From the NCBI GenBank assembly GCA_947179155.2, contig OX359264.1, positions 7,021,501 through 7,085,500 of the forward strand: 64,000 bases of DNA, read 5' to 3'. A model generated the notes under the pieces. The model saw nothing but the letters and a program-made list of their open reading frames with translations. It did not search any database and was not told the origin of the DNA. Source of the stretch: Hedera helix. Taxonomy: Eukaryota; Streptophyta; Magnoliopsida; Apiales; Araliaceae. Position numbers and translations under genes: made by a program. Of this stretch, positions 24,299 through 34,360 are shown piece after piece. Position 1 is the stretch's first letter. Each line of letters begins with the position of its first letter.

Positions 24299-24299
<1 letters not shown>

Positions 24300-24336
<37 letters not shown>
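24300..24336. repeat. TA dinucleotide microsatellite
   Basis: An uninterrupted (TA)n run of about 16 units inside LTR 3, followed by TGTATGTATAT. Shorter TA runs occur at 11965-11980, 20291-20309 and 23190-23210. Confidence 0.9.
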
Positions 24337-24340
<4 letters not shown>

Positions 24341-25039
24341 ATCCATATTCACTTCTCAAATGAATTTATTTTCTTAATAAATTCTCTACATGCATCATTA
24401 AAATATTCTCACATTTAATTTCTAACAAATAAATTATGTTAAAAAAAATGTTCACCCATTTTCTACACATCTTACTTCTCCAACTCTAGGTTTTAAACCA
24501 TAACATTTAATTGATTATTTAAAATCTTATCTACAAAGCTTGTAAATATCTGAGATATTACAGGAATAATTATAAATAATTAATCCAGCTTAAACAATAA
24601 AATAATTCTAGGTCTAAATTGACTTACAAGATACATATCAATTAAAGTTTAGGAACTTGCTCAATATAAAATTTGAGTAAGGTTAGAGAATTTGCTTGTC
24701 TGTCGACTTACATCTAATTCGCTTAATTTAAACTTCTTTTGAAGACATAACATTAATAACGTTGACCTCTCAATTAGTACTGTATATAATCGTGCACTTT
24801 AAACACTTACTTATACTATTTATCTAGCAAATAATCAATCATATAACACATATAATTTTATATACTATCATTAATCGTATAAGACACTTAATTGATCTTA
24901 TGTTAATGATTTAATTAATCAGTATTATTTTTCTTAAGTGCTAAACACTTATTAAACCCTAAAATAATTTATTATAATTGTTTAATTAAATTCTTTTTAT
25001 TTTATTAACTTTATCTTCATTTAATTACTATTTAATATT

Positions 25040-25690
25040 TGTTAAAGAGTAATTAATTAATTACATTTAGTCATTATTTAACAATAGATAATGACTAATT
25101 ATGTTTATTTATTATTTAATGTTAATTAAATAATAAATAATTAAAGTATTAATCTTAATTGCCTTTAGTTATTATTTAATATTAACTAAATAATAATTTA
25201 TTAATTATCCTTATTTATTATTTAATCTTAATTAAATAATAAATAATTAGTTTATTAACTTTAATTATCTTTAATTATTATTTAATGTTAATTAAATACT
25301 AATCAATTAATTATCCTTACTTATTATTTAATCTTAAATAAATAATAAATAATTAGTTTATTAACTTTAATTATCTTTAATTATTATTTATTGTTAACTA
25401 AATATTAATTAATTATACTTACTTATTATTTAATCTTAATTAAATAATAAATAATTAGTTTATTAACATTAATTATCTTTAATTATTATTTAATATTAAT
25501 TAAACATTAATTAATTAATTAATTATACTTAGTTATTATTTAATCTTAAATAATTAGTTAACAACTTAATTATTATTTAATGTTACTTAAATAATAATTT
25601 AATCAATTAATTATCCTCACCGATTATTTAATATTAATTAAATAATAAATAATTAGTTTAATTATTATTTAGTAGTAAAATAATAATTAA
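25040..25690. repeat. AT-rich palindromic array in LTR 2
   Basis: About eleven modules of the form TTATTATTTAAT(G/C)TTAA, followed by TTAAATAATAAATAATTA and short spacers. The region is longer than the equivalent array in LTR 1, consistent with unit gain or loss. Confidence 0.78.
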
Positions 25691-26716
25691 TTATCTACAA
25701 TTTTTATTATTTAGTAAGGTATTAATCAATCATTAATTTTAATAAATACTTAATGACATCATAATTATCCAAACTAAATTTTATAATATTTCTTATTAAA
25801 TTATAAACATTTTCTCTTTTGGAACTATCACAAGAACTGGCCTAGAAAGACCTGCGCCGGACCCCACAAGTTAAAAAAAATCGGACCGGGCAATTTTTTT
25901 CAGAAAACCGACAGAATGTTTCTAACATTTTTTGATTTTGTCTCCTTCACTAAAATTTGAATAAAATGAAATATACAAGTCCGATTGACCTCAAATTGGT
26001 CTTGTGGGATTCATTTTTTCCCGAAGCATAAGATTCAATCATCAAAATATAATTTTGGACATAATTTGATTACTGAAAATGACCATGAAGTGGACTATTT
26101 TGCACATCCCCTCAACAGTGAGGTCCTTTGGTTAAAAAATTCATATCTTGCTTATTTTAAATCATTTTCACATGATTCCAAAGAGATTTTGTTCTTAACT
26201 TACCCATATATTCCCAGAAAATATAAAACCACAAAATAATTTGTAAATTTCAAAATGCACCATTTATTTGAACAAACTACGTTTTGTTCATCGATAAAAA
26301 TATTTTCAAGCATTTTGCTAGATTTTTATATATAAACCCCTACCACTACACATTTAAACCACGTGGCATCCTATATAAACATGTCTAGCATGATTCTAAG
26401 CACAAAGAGCTGAAAGATAGCATTTCTACCATAAAAATTAAAAGAAAATCAAGATTAGAGTTTGTAAGAGATTTTTATACCTTTTTGACTTGTGAGCTAC
26501 TTTTCTCTTCTTTCCAAAATAGATGATGGAGTTAGATGACATCCAAGAATACCCCTTGAAGTAATCTAGCTTGACTCGGTAGTGACTTACTAAAGAAACT
26601 CACTAACTCACTTTATTTTTCTCTAACTCACCCAATTAACTCACTAAAACTTACTAGTTCACAATATAGAGAACTTTAGCAATTCTTGTAAAACTCTAAG
26701 TTAAGTGAACTAACTT

Positions 26717-26726
26717 CTATTTATAG
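26717..26726 (-). promoter_or_regulatory. TATA-box candidate of LTR 2
   Basis: CTATAAATAG on the minus strand, about 750 bp inside the outer end of LTR 2. The equivalent site in LTR 1 (28479-28488) reads CTATAAAAAG. Conservation of position in two copies supports a U3 promoter role. This is inference only. Confidence 0.45.
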
Positions 26727-27483
26727 TAGTATAAATATACACGTATAACATATATATGTATATATTAGACTTCAACATTTTTTCAAAAATGCTAGCAATA
26801 AATTGAGTGTTCCACACGCTAACTCAAGCAAACAAAATTGATAAATTTTGGAGTACATGGACATCTCATTCCACTAGTCATGCTATCTAATTTGCCCCAT
26901 TTTTGATTTATTTTTAACGCACAATTAGGTAAATTAATGCCTTCTAGAAGCTAGGCTTATTGGATCAAAGTTTGGGCTTACAATTTATTTCATTTAGGCC
27001 ATTAGAGTACATAATAATCCACTAATATTGGGCTACTAAATTAATTCACTAGTTTCCCAATTAAATAAAACATTTTGCTAGTTTAAATAAATACCCAATC
27101 ACATAACAATTTTCACAAGTCCATCATTTAATTAATTGATTGGGCATCTTTAAGTAATTAATGAACAATTTAATAATTGAATTAAATTTAATTACATAAT
27201 CTAATTAGACTTGTCTTATTAAATATTAATTGAATATTTAATTATGGTTCAATAACATATCAATCCCTTGATATTAAAAATAAAACTTTAGGTTAGTCCG
27301 ATAATTAATAACCCTTCATCGGACTTCCTTTAATTAAATTAATTTAATAGTCAAATATTATCAAACAAAATCAAACCACCTCGTTAAGGTTTAAATTAAT
27401 TCACACCATAGTGTAATTAATTAAAAATTAAATTTTTAATTTTATTTATAATGTAACTTGAAACTCTTAGTCCTTACAATTAA

Positions 27484-29235
27484 TATTATTTAGTAACATA
27501 TTTAATGAATCAATAATTTTAATAAATACCTAATGACATCATAATTATCCAACCTAAATTTTATAATATTCTTTATTAAATTAGAAAAAGATTTTGTTTT
27601 GGACCCAACTAGAGAACCAGTCAAACAAGACCCGAACTGGGCCCTACAAGCCAAAAAAAGCCTACCAACCGGTATTTATTTAAAAAAAACGACAGTGTAC
27701 TTCCTTCATTTTCATATTTGGCCTCCTTTGAACAAACTTGAATAAAATGAAATCTACAAGTCCGATTGACCTCAGATTGAACTTTTTGGAATCATATCTT
27801 TCCGAACTACAAGATTCCATTATCAAACAACAAATTTGGACATAATTTTATTACTAAAAATGACCATAAAGTGGAATGCTTTGCACAGCCCTTCGACAGT
27901 GAGGTCCTTTGGTTCAAAATTTCATATCTTGCTCATTTTAAATCATTTTCACATGATTCTAAAGAGATTTTGTTCTTAACTTACACATATATTCCCAGAA
28001 AATATAAAACCACAAAAATAATTTATAGATTTCAAAATGTGTCATTTATTCGAACAAACTACATTTTGTTCGTCGGTAAAAATATTTTCAAGCATTTTGT
28101 TAGTTTTTTCTACATAAACCCATACCACTACACATTTAAACCACGTGGCATCCTATATAAACATGTCTAGCATGATTCTAAGGATAAAGAGCTCAAAGAT
28201 AACATTTCTACAATAAAAATTAAAAGAAAACCAAGATTAGAATGTTTAAGGGATTTTTATACCTTTTTGACTTGTGAGCTACTTTTCTCTCCTTTTCAAA
28301 ATAGATGATGGAGTTAGATGACATCCAAGAATACCCCTTGAAGTAATCTAGCTTGACTCGGTAGTGACTCACTAACATTTTCTTTAACTCGCCGAGTTAA
28401 CTCACTCCATCTCACTAACTCAAAATATTAAGAACTCTAGCAATAATTTTGTAAACTCAAACCTAAATGTGCTAGCCTCTTTTTATAGAGGTATAAATCT
28501 ATACATATAACATATATATGTATAGATTAGACTTCAACATTTTTCCAAAAATGCTAGCAAAATGGTTGAGTAATCCACACACTAATGCAAGTCAAACAAT
28601 TGAATAAAATTTGGAGTCCATGAACACCCCTCCCCCAACCGGCCATACAGCTTAATTTGACCCATTTTTTATTTATTTTTATAGTCAGTTTGGTAAATAA
28701 TGGATCTTCTAGAAGGTATGCTAATTTGATCAAAGTTTAGGCTTGGAATTTAATTATTTGAGCCACTAGAATGTATAATAATTCATCAATATTGGGCTAA
28801 CAAAATAATTCACTCGGTTCTTAATAAATTGGGCTAGTATAATTAAATAACAACCCACAAAGTAAATTCCACAAGTCCCTCACTTAATTAATTGTTTGGG
28901 CTTGTTTAAATAATTATAGGAACACTTTAACAATCAAATTTAATTTAATTTACATAATTCAATTAGACTTGCCATATTTAATATTAATTGAATATGTAAT
29001 TAGGGTTCCATAACATATCAATTCCTTGATATAAAAATTTAACCTTAAGTTAGTCCGATAATTAATAACCCTTCATCGGACTTCCTTTAATTAAATTAAT
29101 TCAATATCCAAATATTATCAAATAAAATCAAACCACCTTGTTAGGGTTTAAATTATTCCACACAATAACTCATTTAATTAGAATTTAATTTTTCAATTTT
29201 ATGTATAATGTAATTCAAAATTCTTGGTCCTTACA
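27484..29235 (-). mobile_element. LTR 1, outer part (U3 side)
   Basis: This is the continuation of LTR 1 after the nested inserts. Sequence from 27484 picks up the alignment lost at 9940, and the ATTAA duplication (9936-9940 and 27479-27483) marks the join. It ends CTTACA at 29235, with TCAAC as the first five flanking bases. No partner copy of TCAAC can be tested, because the 3' LTR of the element is deleted at the left. A minus-strand TATA candidate (CTATAAAAAG) lies at 28479-28488. The plus-strand reading frame 27871-28170 inside it is not a gene. Confidence 0.88.
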
Positions 29236-29984
29236 TCAACTCACAACCGGCGCGCCTCACACCATCCTTCTAGGGTTTTTAAAATCAATTGTTCTGCCAC
29301 AGCGTGCCTTGTGCCACTTCCAACAGCAATCTTGGTGCGGCCGCACCAGGCCTTCATCTTTTAATCCCAAAGCTTTCTAGTTCCTTTTCTTTCATAAACC
29401 ATTTCCCGACTAAATGCATCACCTACAACACAACACAAAACACATGAAATGTAACTAGAGTACTTAAAAAATAGACAATAATTCAAGGTTAGAAACAACT
29501 AACTCGTATGTATAAAACCTACTCATCATTGGTTATATATGATTATAGATGCAAAATAAAATTAACTTACTGTAGATTGCACTTTTATATTTTGAATATA
29601 AAGTTAGTTTTTATTTTTATTTTTTTAGTATTATGATCAGTTGGACATATATTTTGTAAAGTTTAAACACACATATATCTTTTCTTTATGGTCATTAAAG
29701 ACTTACATAATTATATCTCAAGTATTATTTTCAATTAGTTTTCTAATTGCTTTATGAAATTATTCTTTAAAATGCTATAATAAAATACCGAAAAATAACC
29801 AAAATCATAAATTCTCCTAAGAATTTAGCATATCCAAACTAATGAAGAACTTGAGTATTTATAAGAAACTAACTTATTATTAATATTTAATATTAAAAGT
29901 TAGTTTATTGATGTATTAATTAATGTTAATATTTAACATTAAAGGTAACAAAGAATATTAATAAAATTTTAATGTTAAATATTA

Positions 29985-30241
29985 CTTCCTCCGTCCTAAG
30001 ATAAAAGTCCTTATTACTATTTTAGGTAGTCCTAAGTTAAATGTATACTTATCTTAAATAATTTGTTTTTTTACAATAGTTTTCCTATAATATCCTTAGT
30101 ATTAATTGTCATATTTTAATTTTCTATGCATATTTATGAAGTATCACTAGTCATGTGCAGAGAACTATGCAATGTAATTTTATCATATTTCTTAATATGC
30201 ACAAAAAGTCAACTAAGACTTTTATTCTGAGATGGAGAGAG
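29985..30241. mobile_element. Stowaway-like MITE (Tc1/mariner type)
   Basis: A 257-bp unit flanked by TA on both sides. It starts CTTCCTCCGTCC and carries TAAGATAAAAGTCCTTATT. On the other strand the right end reads CTCTCTCCATC with CAGAATAAAAGTCTTAGTT. These are imperfect terminal inverted repeats of ~30 bp with the CTCCCTCCGTCC-like start of plant Stowaway elements. It has no coding capacity and would have been mobilised by a mariner transposase in trans. Confidence 0.82.
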
Positions 30242-30539
30242 TAGTAATTTAGTATTTACAATAAACTAACTTATTATTAATATTTAATCTACTAAGTAAC
30301 TAACTTATTATTAATATTAAATATATTAACTAGTTCTATTCATTAAAGATGTATATTAATTAAATATATTTATAATAAATCAAGAATGAATAATTAAGAC
30401 TTTAAACTTTATTGATGTATTAAATAAAATGAATGTATTATAATTTATAAATTACAATAATAAATAAGTAAAAATTTATACTTCATTGATGAATAATTAT
30501 AACATTAAAGTTCAAAAATTACAAATAACTGGATATATA

Positions 30540-30765
30540 ATCAAGTCAAGCCGTAGGCCGAACCAGGCCAGACTAGAATTAATTAAGGTCAGGCCAGAGT
30601 AGGCCTAAGGTCAGGCTATGTCAGGCTAGGCTAGACCAAACGTAAGGCCCAGGGCTAGGCCAGACTAGGCTTTTTTGTAGGCTAGGTCGAGCCTAACCGG
30701 TCCAAGCTTTGGCCAAATCGAGCTCAAGTCAAACTAAAGCCAAGCCATGAGCCTTTTGTGCATCC
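30540..30765. repeat. AGGC/GGCC-rich low-complexity block
   Basis: Dense repetition of AGGCCAG, AGGCTAGG and AAGCC words in an otherwise AT-rich region, ending TTTTGTGCATCCTTA. This composition is common in the middle of hAT-type MITEs, whose right terminus (GTGCATCCTTA) may be present. No matching left terminus was found, so it may be a truncated MITE. Confidence 0.45.
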
Positions 30766-31676
30766 TTAATTTGTATTTGTTTTAAATTTCTTAACAAGTT
30801 AAATTTGTATTTGTGAGACTTTCTTCCATTTTATTATGGAATTTTATTTTCTTTGTATTGTGAAATTTGTATTCTCATCCATAAAGCATGAGGTATACTT
30901 AATATTGAGAGATTTTGATATTGTTAAAATTATTATATATAATTTATTATACTTGTACTCATATCATTTCTAAGTTGGGTAGTTAAGAAAAATAAGTTAA
31001 ATTTTATGTTTCAAAAATTTACTTTGATTTGACTTGATTGACTTACAATAATAATTAGAAATCACTTCAAATGCGTTTATTAAAATTTAACTTTATAATG
31101 ACTTAATACATTTATCATTTGGTGGCACATGTGCTACGTGTATAAATTATGTGGAATAAGATAATTTTTTTATAAAATTTTAAAAATAAAATAAATAAAA
31201 TAATAATATAATTAAACTTATAAAAACAAAATAGAAAACCATAATTATATTAACAACATAAGTGATTCCAAAGAGCCGTTTTATAATAGAGAGTTTAAAA
31301 TACATATAGAGAGGGTTAAAATTTGGAAAGAACTAAAATGAAAATGATGCTAAATTGAAGGTGGTAGAACCAAAGAAGGCCCACAGGTAGAAAGCCAAAC
31401 ACAATCGTACACCTATAAAAATTTGTACCACATAAGAAATTCCTCCAATAAAATTGAGGGGACGGTTGTGGATGGTGGCCTCGGCATCAAATGGACCCAC
31501 CCATTTCTTCTTCCCATATCCATTTGAGTCGCACTTTAAAATAGTGCTTGAGAGATGAAGTTATGACTTTAAAGACTCTGTTTGTTGGGTCCGCAAGTAT
31601 CAAGGAGCAATTTATGATAGATTTACTAAAAACGGTTGGGCACATTGGCCCACAAATTTTTATCTTTGCCCCATTG

Positions 31677-31903
31677 AAGCAGGCCCTTCGTTAGCCTGCA
31701 AAAACGAATAAAAGAGGAACACTAATTATAAATTGAGTTGGGGAAAATGGTTTTCTATTTAATAAATAAGTGGTAAAAAGATTAAAGAATTAATAATTTT
31801 ACAAAGAAAATTTGATATTTCCACGAACTTTCTCTCACACGAGTACGACCAGGAATCTTATGAACTATCACTTTTGTAATTGACATTCATTATTAAGCTA
31901 TAG
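31677..31903. repeat. Segment duplicated at 61683-61960
   Basis: It shares clear homology with the right-hand copy: CAAAAACGAATA, AAGAGGAACACTAATTATAA, GAAAATGGTTTTCTATTTAA, then GAACTATC and TATTAAGCT. Both copies lie next to retroelement insertions. No coding signal is visible. It may be an old segmental duplication or an unrecognised dispersed repeat. Confidence 0.75.
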
Positions 31904-33829
31904 TGTAATACCCGTCTTTCTTTTTCTTTCTTTCTTTCAATAGTCCCACATCGCCCCTTCTCAAAAGTTCCTTCCCTTCCTTAGCCTATAAATATGACTT
32001 TACCCATCTCCTTTTAATACACTAACAAAAAAGACCTCCCATTGTGAGAAATGATTTTTTTTGTGTGAGAGTCTTTTAAGTAAGGACCTCCCTAGTTAAA
32101 TATTTTATTTCCTTCTTTGGATTTTGGGTATTGATATAAGCCCAAATTTCTTTTGATTTTCTTCAGAGACAGTGGATCTCTTCGTAATTTCGGGTATGTT
32201 TCTTTTTCTTTTCTTGTGTATTTATTTTCTGCATTATTATTTTTATGTTGTAGCTTTAATTATTTAGTTAATTTGTTAGTTTTGCATTATTATTATTTGT
32301 AGCCTTAATTGTTTAGTTTTGCATTAGTAGTATTATTTTGTAGCTTTAATTATTTAGTTTGTTAGTTTTGCTTTATTATTATTATTTGTTATTTGTAACT
32401 TTAATTTTTGTATCTTATTTAGTTTATTATTATATATATTTTTGGTATATCTTTGTTAGTAATTAACATTTTGGGATAATAAATTATTATTTTTGTAACG
32501 TTAGAGTTTTGACATAATATATTTGTTTATAATAGAATTAAAAATAGAATGAATATTTTTGTAAATACACTTATATGTATTTTGGAGGGAACAAGAAATA
32601 TGTTAATTATTAATATATTTTATACTATGTATTACCATGCTCAAAATATTTTTGGTAAAATGAAATGATTTCAGATTCGTCAAAGAGATGTAAAACTTAA
32701 TTAATTATAGTACTTAATAAAAATGTGTTATTTTTGTGAATAGATTGAATTGGGCAAGTCTAACATATTGCAATTGTAATTGTGGGTATTACATCGCTTA
32801 TTCCAGGTACGGATTCCGTACTCTTTCAGCGATACTTCTTTAATTTTAATTTGTTTGTTTTGTCTCTCAATTAGAATTCAGATATTATTTCGATATATTA
32901 TTCATAGTCAAATGCTTATGATATAATTGTTTGGTTCTAGATATTCGAAAATTCATAACTTGTACTCTTTGGACTTAGAGAGCATGTCTAGTATTTATTT
33001 TGATTTTGTAGAAATGTGCATGCTAATATATTTTGAGGGCTTTGTGTCGATTCGTTTCAGTTTAGCATGTGCGTATTAGAACCCTTTTTGTTTGTAATGT
33101 GTCGCATATATTGTGACATAATATTTTTGTTAGAATATACCGTAGGGTATACCTGAGTTATAACCACGTGTGGGGGTACCACAGGCATGTACTCTTGGCA
33201 CCGAGGCATGACACTTCCGTGGCGGTGTGATTAGTCCACGACGTCTCCATTTTGTGTGCTCCGATGGGAGTTGGCCAATTGGTGTTTTGTTGTGGGAGGC
33301 GTATGGGTCGACCCTAGTTTTCTGTTTTGTTCTGCGGTTTGGTGTTGTTTGTGCTAAACACACCTTCCGATTTTGCATACATCTGGATTGCGCAGTCCGA
33401 TGTATATTTCTGTTCTGTTTTGTTCTAAGCTCGGTATGAAATCACCCCAGCCATTTGATTCAGCCTATTATGTTATTCAGATTAGTTCAGTTCAGTTGGT
33501 TTTGTTATTCATTTTAGTTCTTATTTTCTTGCACTCTATATTCGTACTGGGCATTTAGCTCATGCTGTGTTTTTCTTCTGGCATGTAATCAGGGGGAGCA
33601 AGGGCATGTGTGAAGAGAGCTTCATTTTATGTAAATAGTTTAGATATTTTGTTTAGGGCTTAATATTTTAGTTTCTAGTATTGTTGTAATACTCAGACCG
33701 TGTTTAAGCCAGTTGGCAATTATCTATTTAGATTATTCAGTTGCATATTAAAGCTTTGGATATCAGTTTGTTAGTTTTGTTGTGTTCTGTGCGTAATCTC
33801 CCTTTCTACTTCGGGATGGGGGTGTTAAA
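31904..33829 (+). mobile_element. Solo LTR (1926 bp) with TSD TATAG
   Basis: It begins TGTAATACCCG and ends GGGGTGTTAAA (the last CA apparently mutated to AA). TATAG at 31899-31903 and 33830-33834 is a perfect 5-bp duplication. The start and the GGGGTGTT end resemble chromovirus LTRs. A promoter-like block is at 31942-31994. The frames at 33130-33378 and 33227-33558 lie inside the LTR and are not genes. Strand follows from the TATA box orientation. Confidence 0.82.
31942..31994 (+). promoter_or_regulatory. USE (AGTCCCACATCG) plus TATA box in the solo LTR
   Basis: AGTCCCACATCG at 31942-31953 matches the plant U-snRNA Upstream Sequence Element RTCCCACATCG. TATAAATA follows at 31987-31994, with 33 bases between them, the spacing known for RNA polymerase II type plant snRNA promoters. 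A transcript would start around 32020. The match is seen directly. Activity is inferred. Confidence 0.65.
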
Positions 33830-33834
33830 TATAG

Positions 33835-34360
33835 TGTATTTAAAAGTTTGTAGCCGTATTATGTAGTTATCAATAAAAGTAAGTTGATATATGGATTCCA
33901 AGATTGTTGAGTCTTTATTACTTTTCGTTTATGGTTCGCTGCAATTTGAGTATATATTCCACATAAATCAGCTGACCAGCAACAGCTGCTACTGGTTCTG
34001 AGTTTCTGGATTATCAGTTTAAATCTGCACAAATTTGTTGGTGCCCTGCAATAGCATGATGCACCCTCATGGGAATTATTCAGATACCCAGGCCTATCTC
34101 CTTCTATAGCCAACTCATTTATAGTTTATATGAAGTTCCTTTTCATATTCTCGGATAACTCAAAAAAAAAAAAAAAACATAATAAGATTTCTAAATCATA
34201 CTCAAAGAACCATTTTAATTCACGCATACATACATAGAAGGAAGAATTAGTTTGTTGTTTTATTTTGCTTACTACGCGTTAGAGTTGACAAATTGTCCAA
34301 CTAATGGAGGAAGTAGTACTGGGTTTACATTTATTCCATCATGTTAGTATTTGATCTGAT
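33835..34360. other. Spacer between solo LTR and subtilase, with a poly(A) run
   Basis: No gene is recognised here. A 16-base A run lies at about 34161-34176. The minus-strand frame 33859-34113 (84 codons) has no recognisable domain. The part just left of 34360 should hold the subtilase 3' untranslated region. Confidence 0.5.

Larger units (their letters stand above)
20413..24562. mobile_element. Solo LTR 3 (very long), right part
   Basis: Continuation of LTR 3 to its CA end (GATATTACA at 24562), followed by GGAAT at 24563-24567, which matches the left flank exactly. It holds an AT-rich palindromic array (about 21100-21980), a GC-richer block around 22020-22110, and long AT-rich text with a TA microsatellite near 24300. 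No protein domain was recognised in either orientation, so the strand of the parent element is not assigned. Confidence 0.78.
24568..27478 (-). mobile_element. Solo LTR 2, second part
   Basis: Continuation of LTR 2 after the LTR 3 insertion. It ends with CTTACA at 27478, followed by the ATTAA duplication at 27479-27483. Total LTR 2 length without the insert is 3389 bp. It contains an AT-rich palindromic array (about 25040-25690) and a minus-strand TATA candidate (CTATAAATAG) at 26717-26726. The plus-strand frame at 25985-26239 is matched by a diverged copy in LTR 1 and is LTR sequence, not a gene. Confidence 0.88.
29236..31676. other. AT-rich spacer without recognised genes
   Basis: This flanks the nested element. 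Near 29236-29460 the text is less AT-rich and contains the 14-bp palindrome GGTGCGGCCGCACC at 29334-29347. The rest is AT-rich, with short repeated TTAATATTTAACATTAAA motifs at 29880-29990 and 30270-30330. It contains a Stowaway-like MITE (29985-30241) and an AGGC-rich block (30540-30765). No open frame with codon signal was found. Confidence 0.6.

Noticed and set aside
25985..28170. Related plus-strand frames at 25985-26239 and 27871-28170 as a duplicated gene
   Set aside because: They are the same position of LTR 1 and LTR 2, carry no recognisable domain, and are explained by the nested LTRs.
33130..33558. Overlapping frames on both strands around 33130-33558
   Set aside because: They lie wholly in a solo LTR bounded by TATAG duplications and show no domain.
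33859..34113. 84-codon minus-strand frame as a small Cys-containing gene
   Set aside because: No domain, no promoter evidence, no conserved pattern. Left as unannotated spacer.
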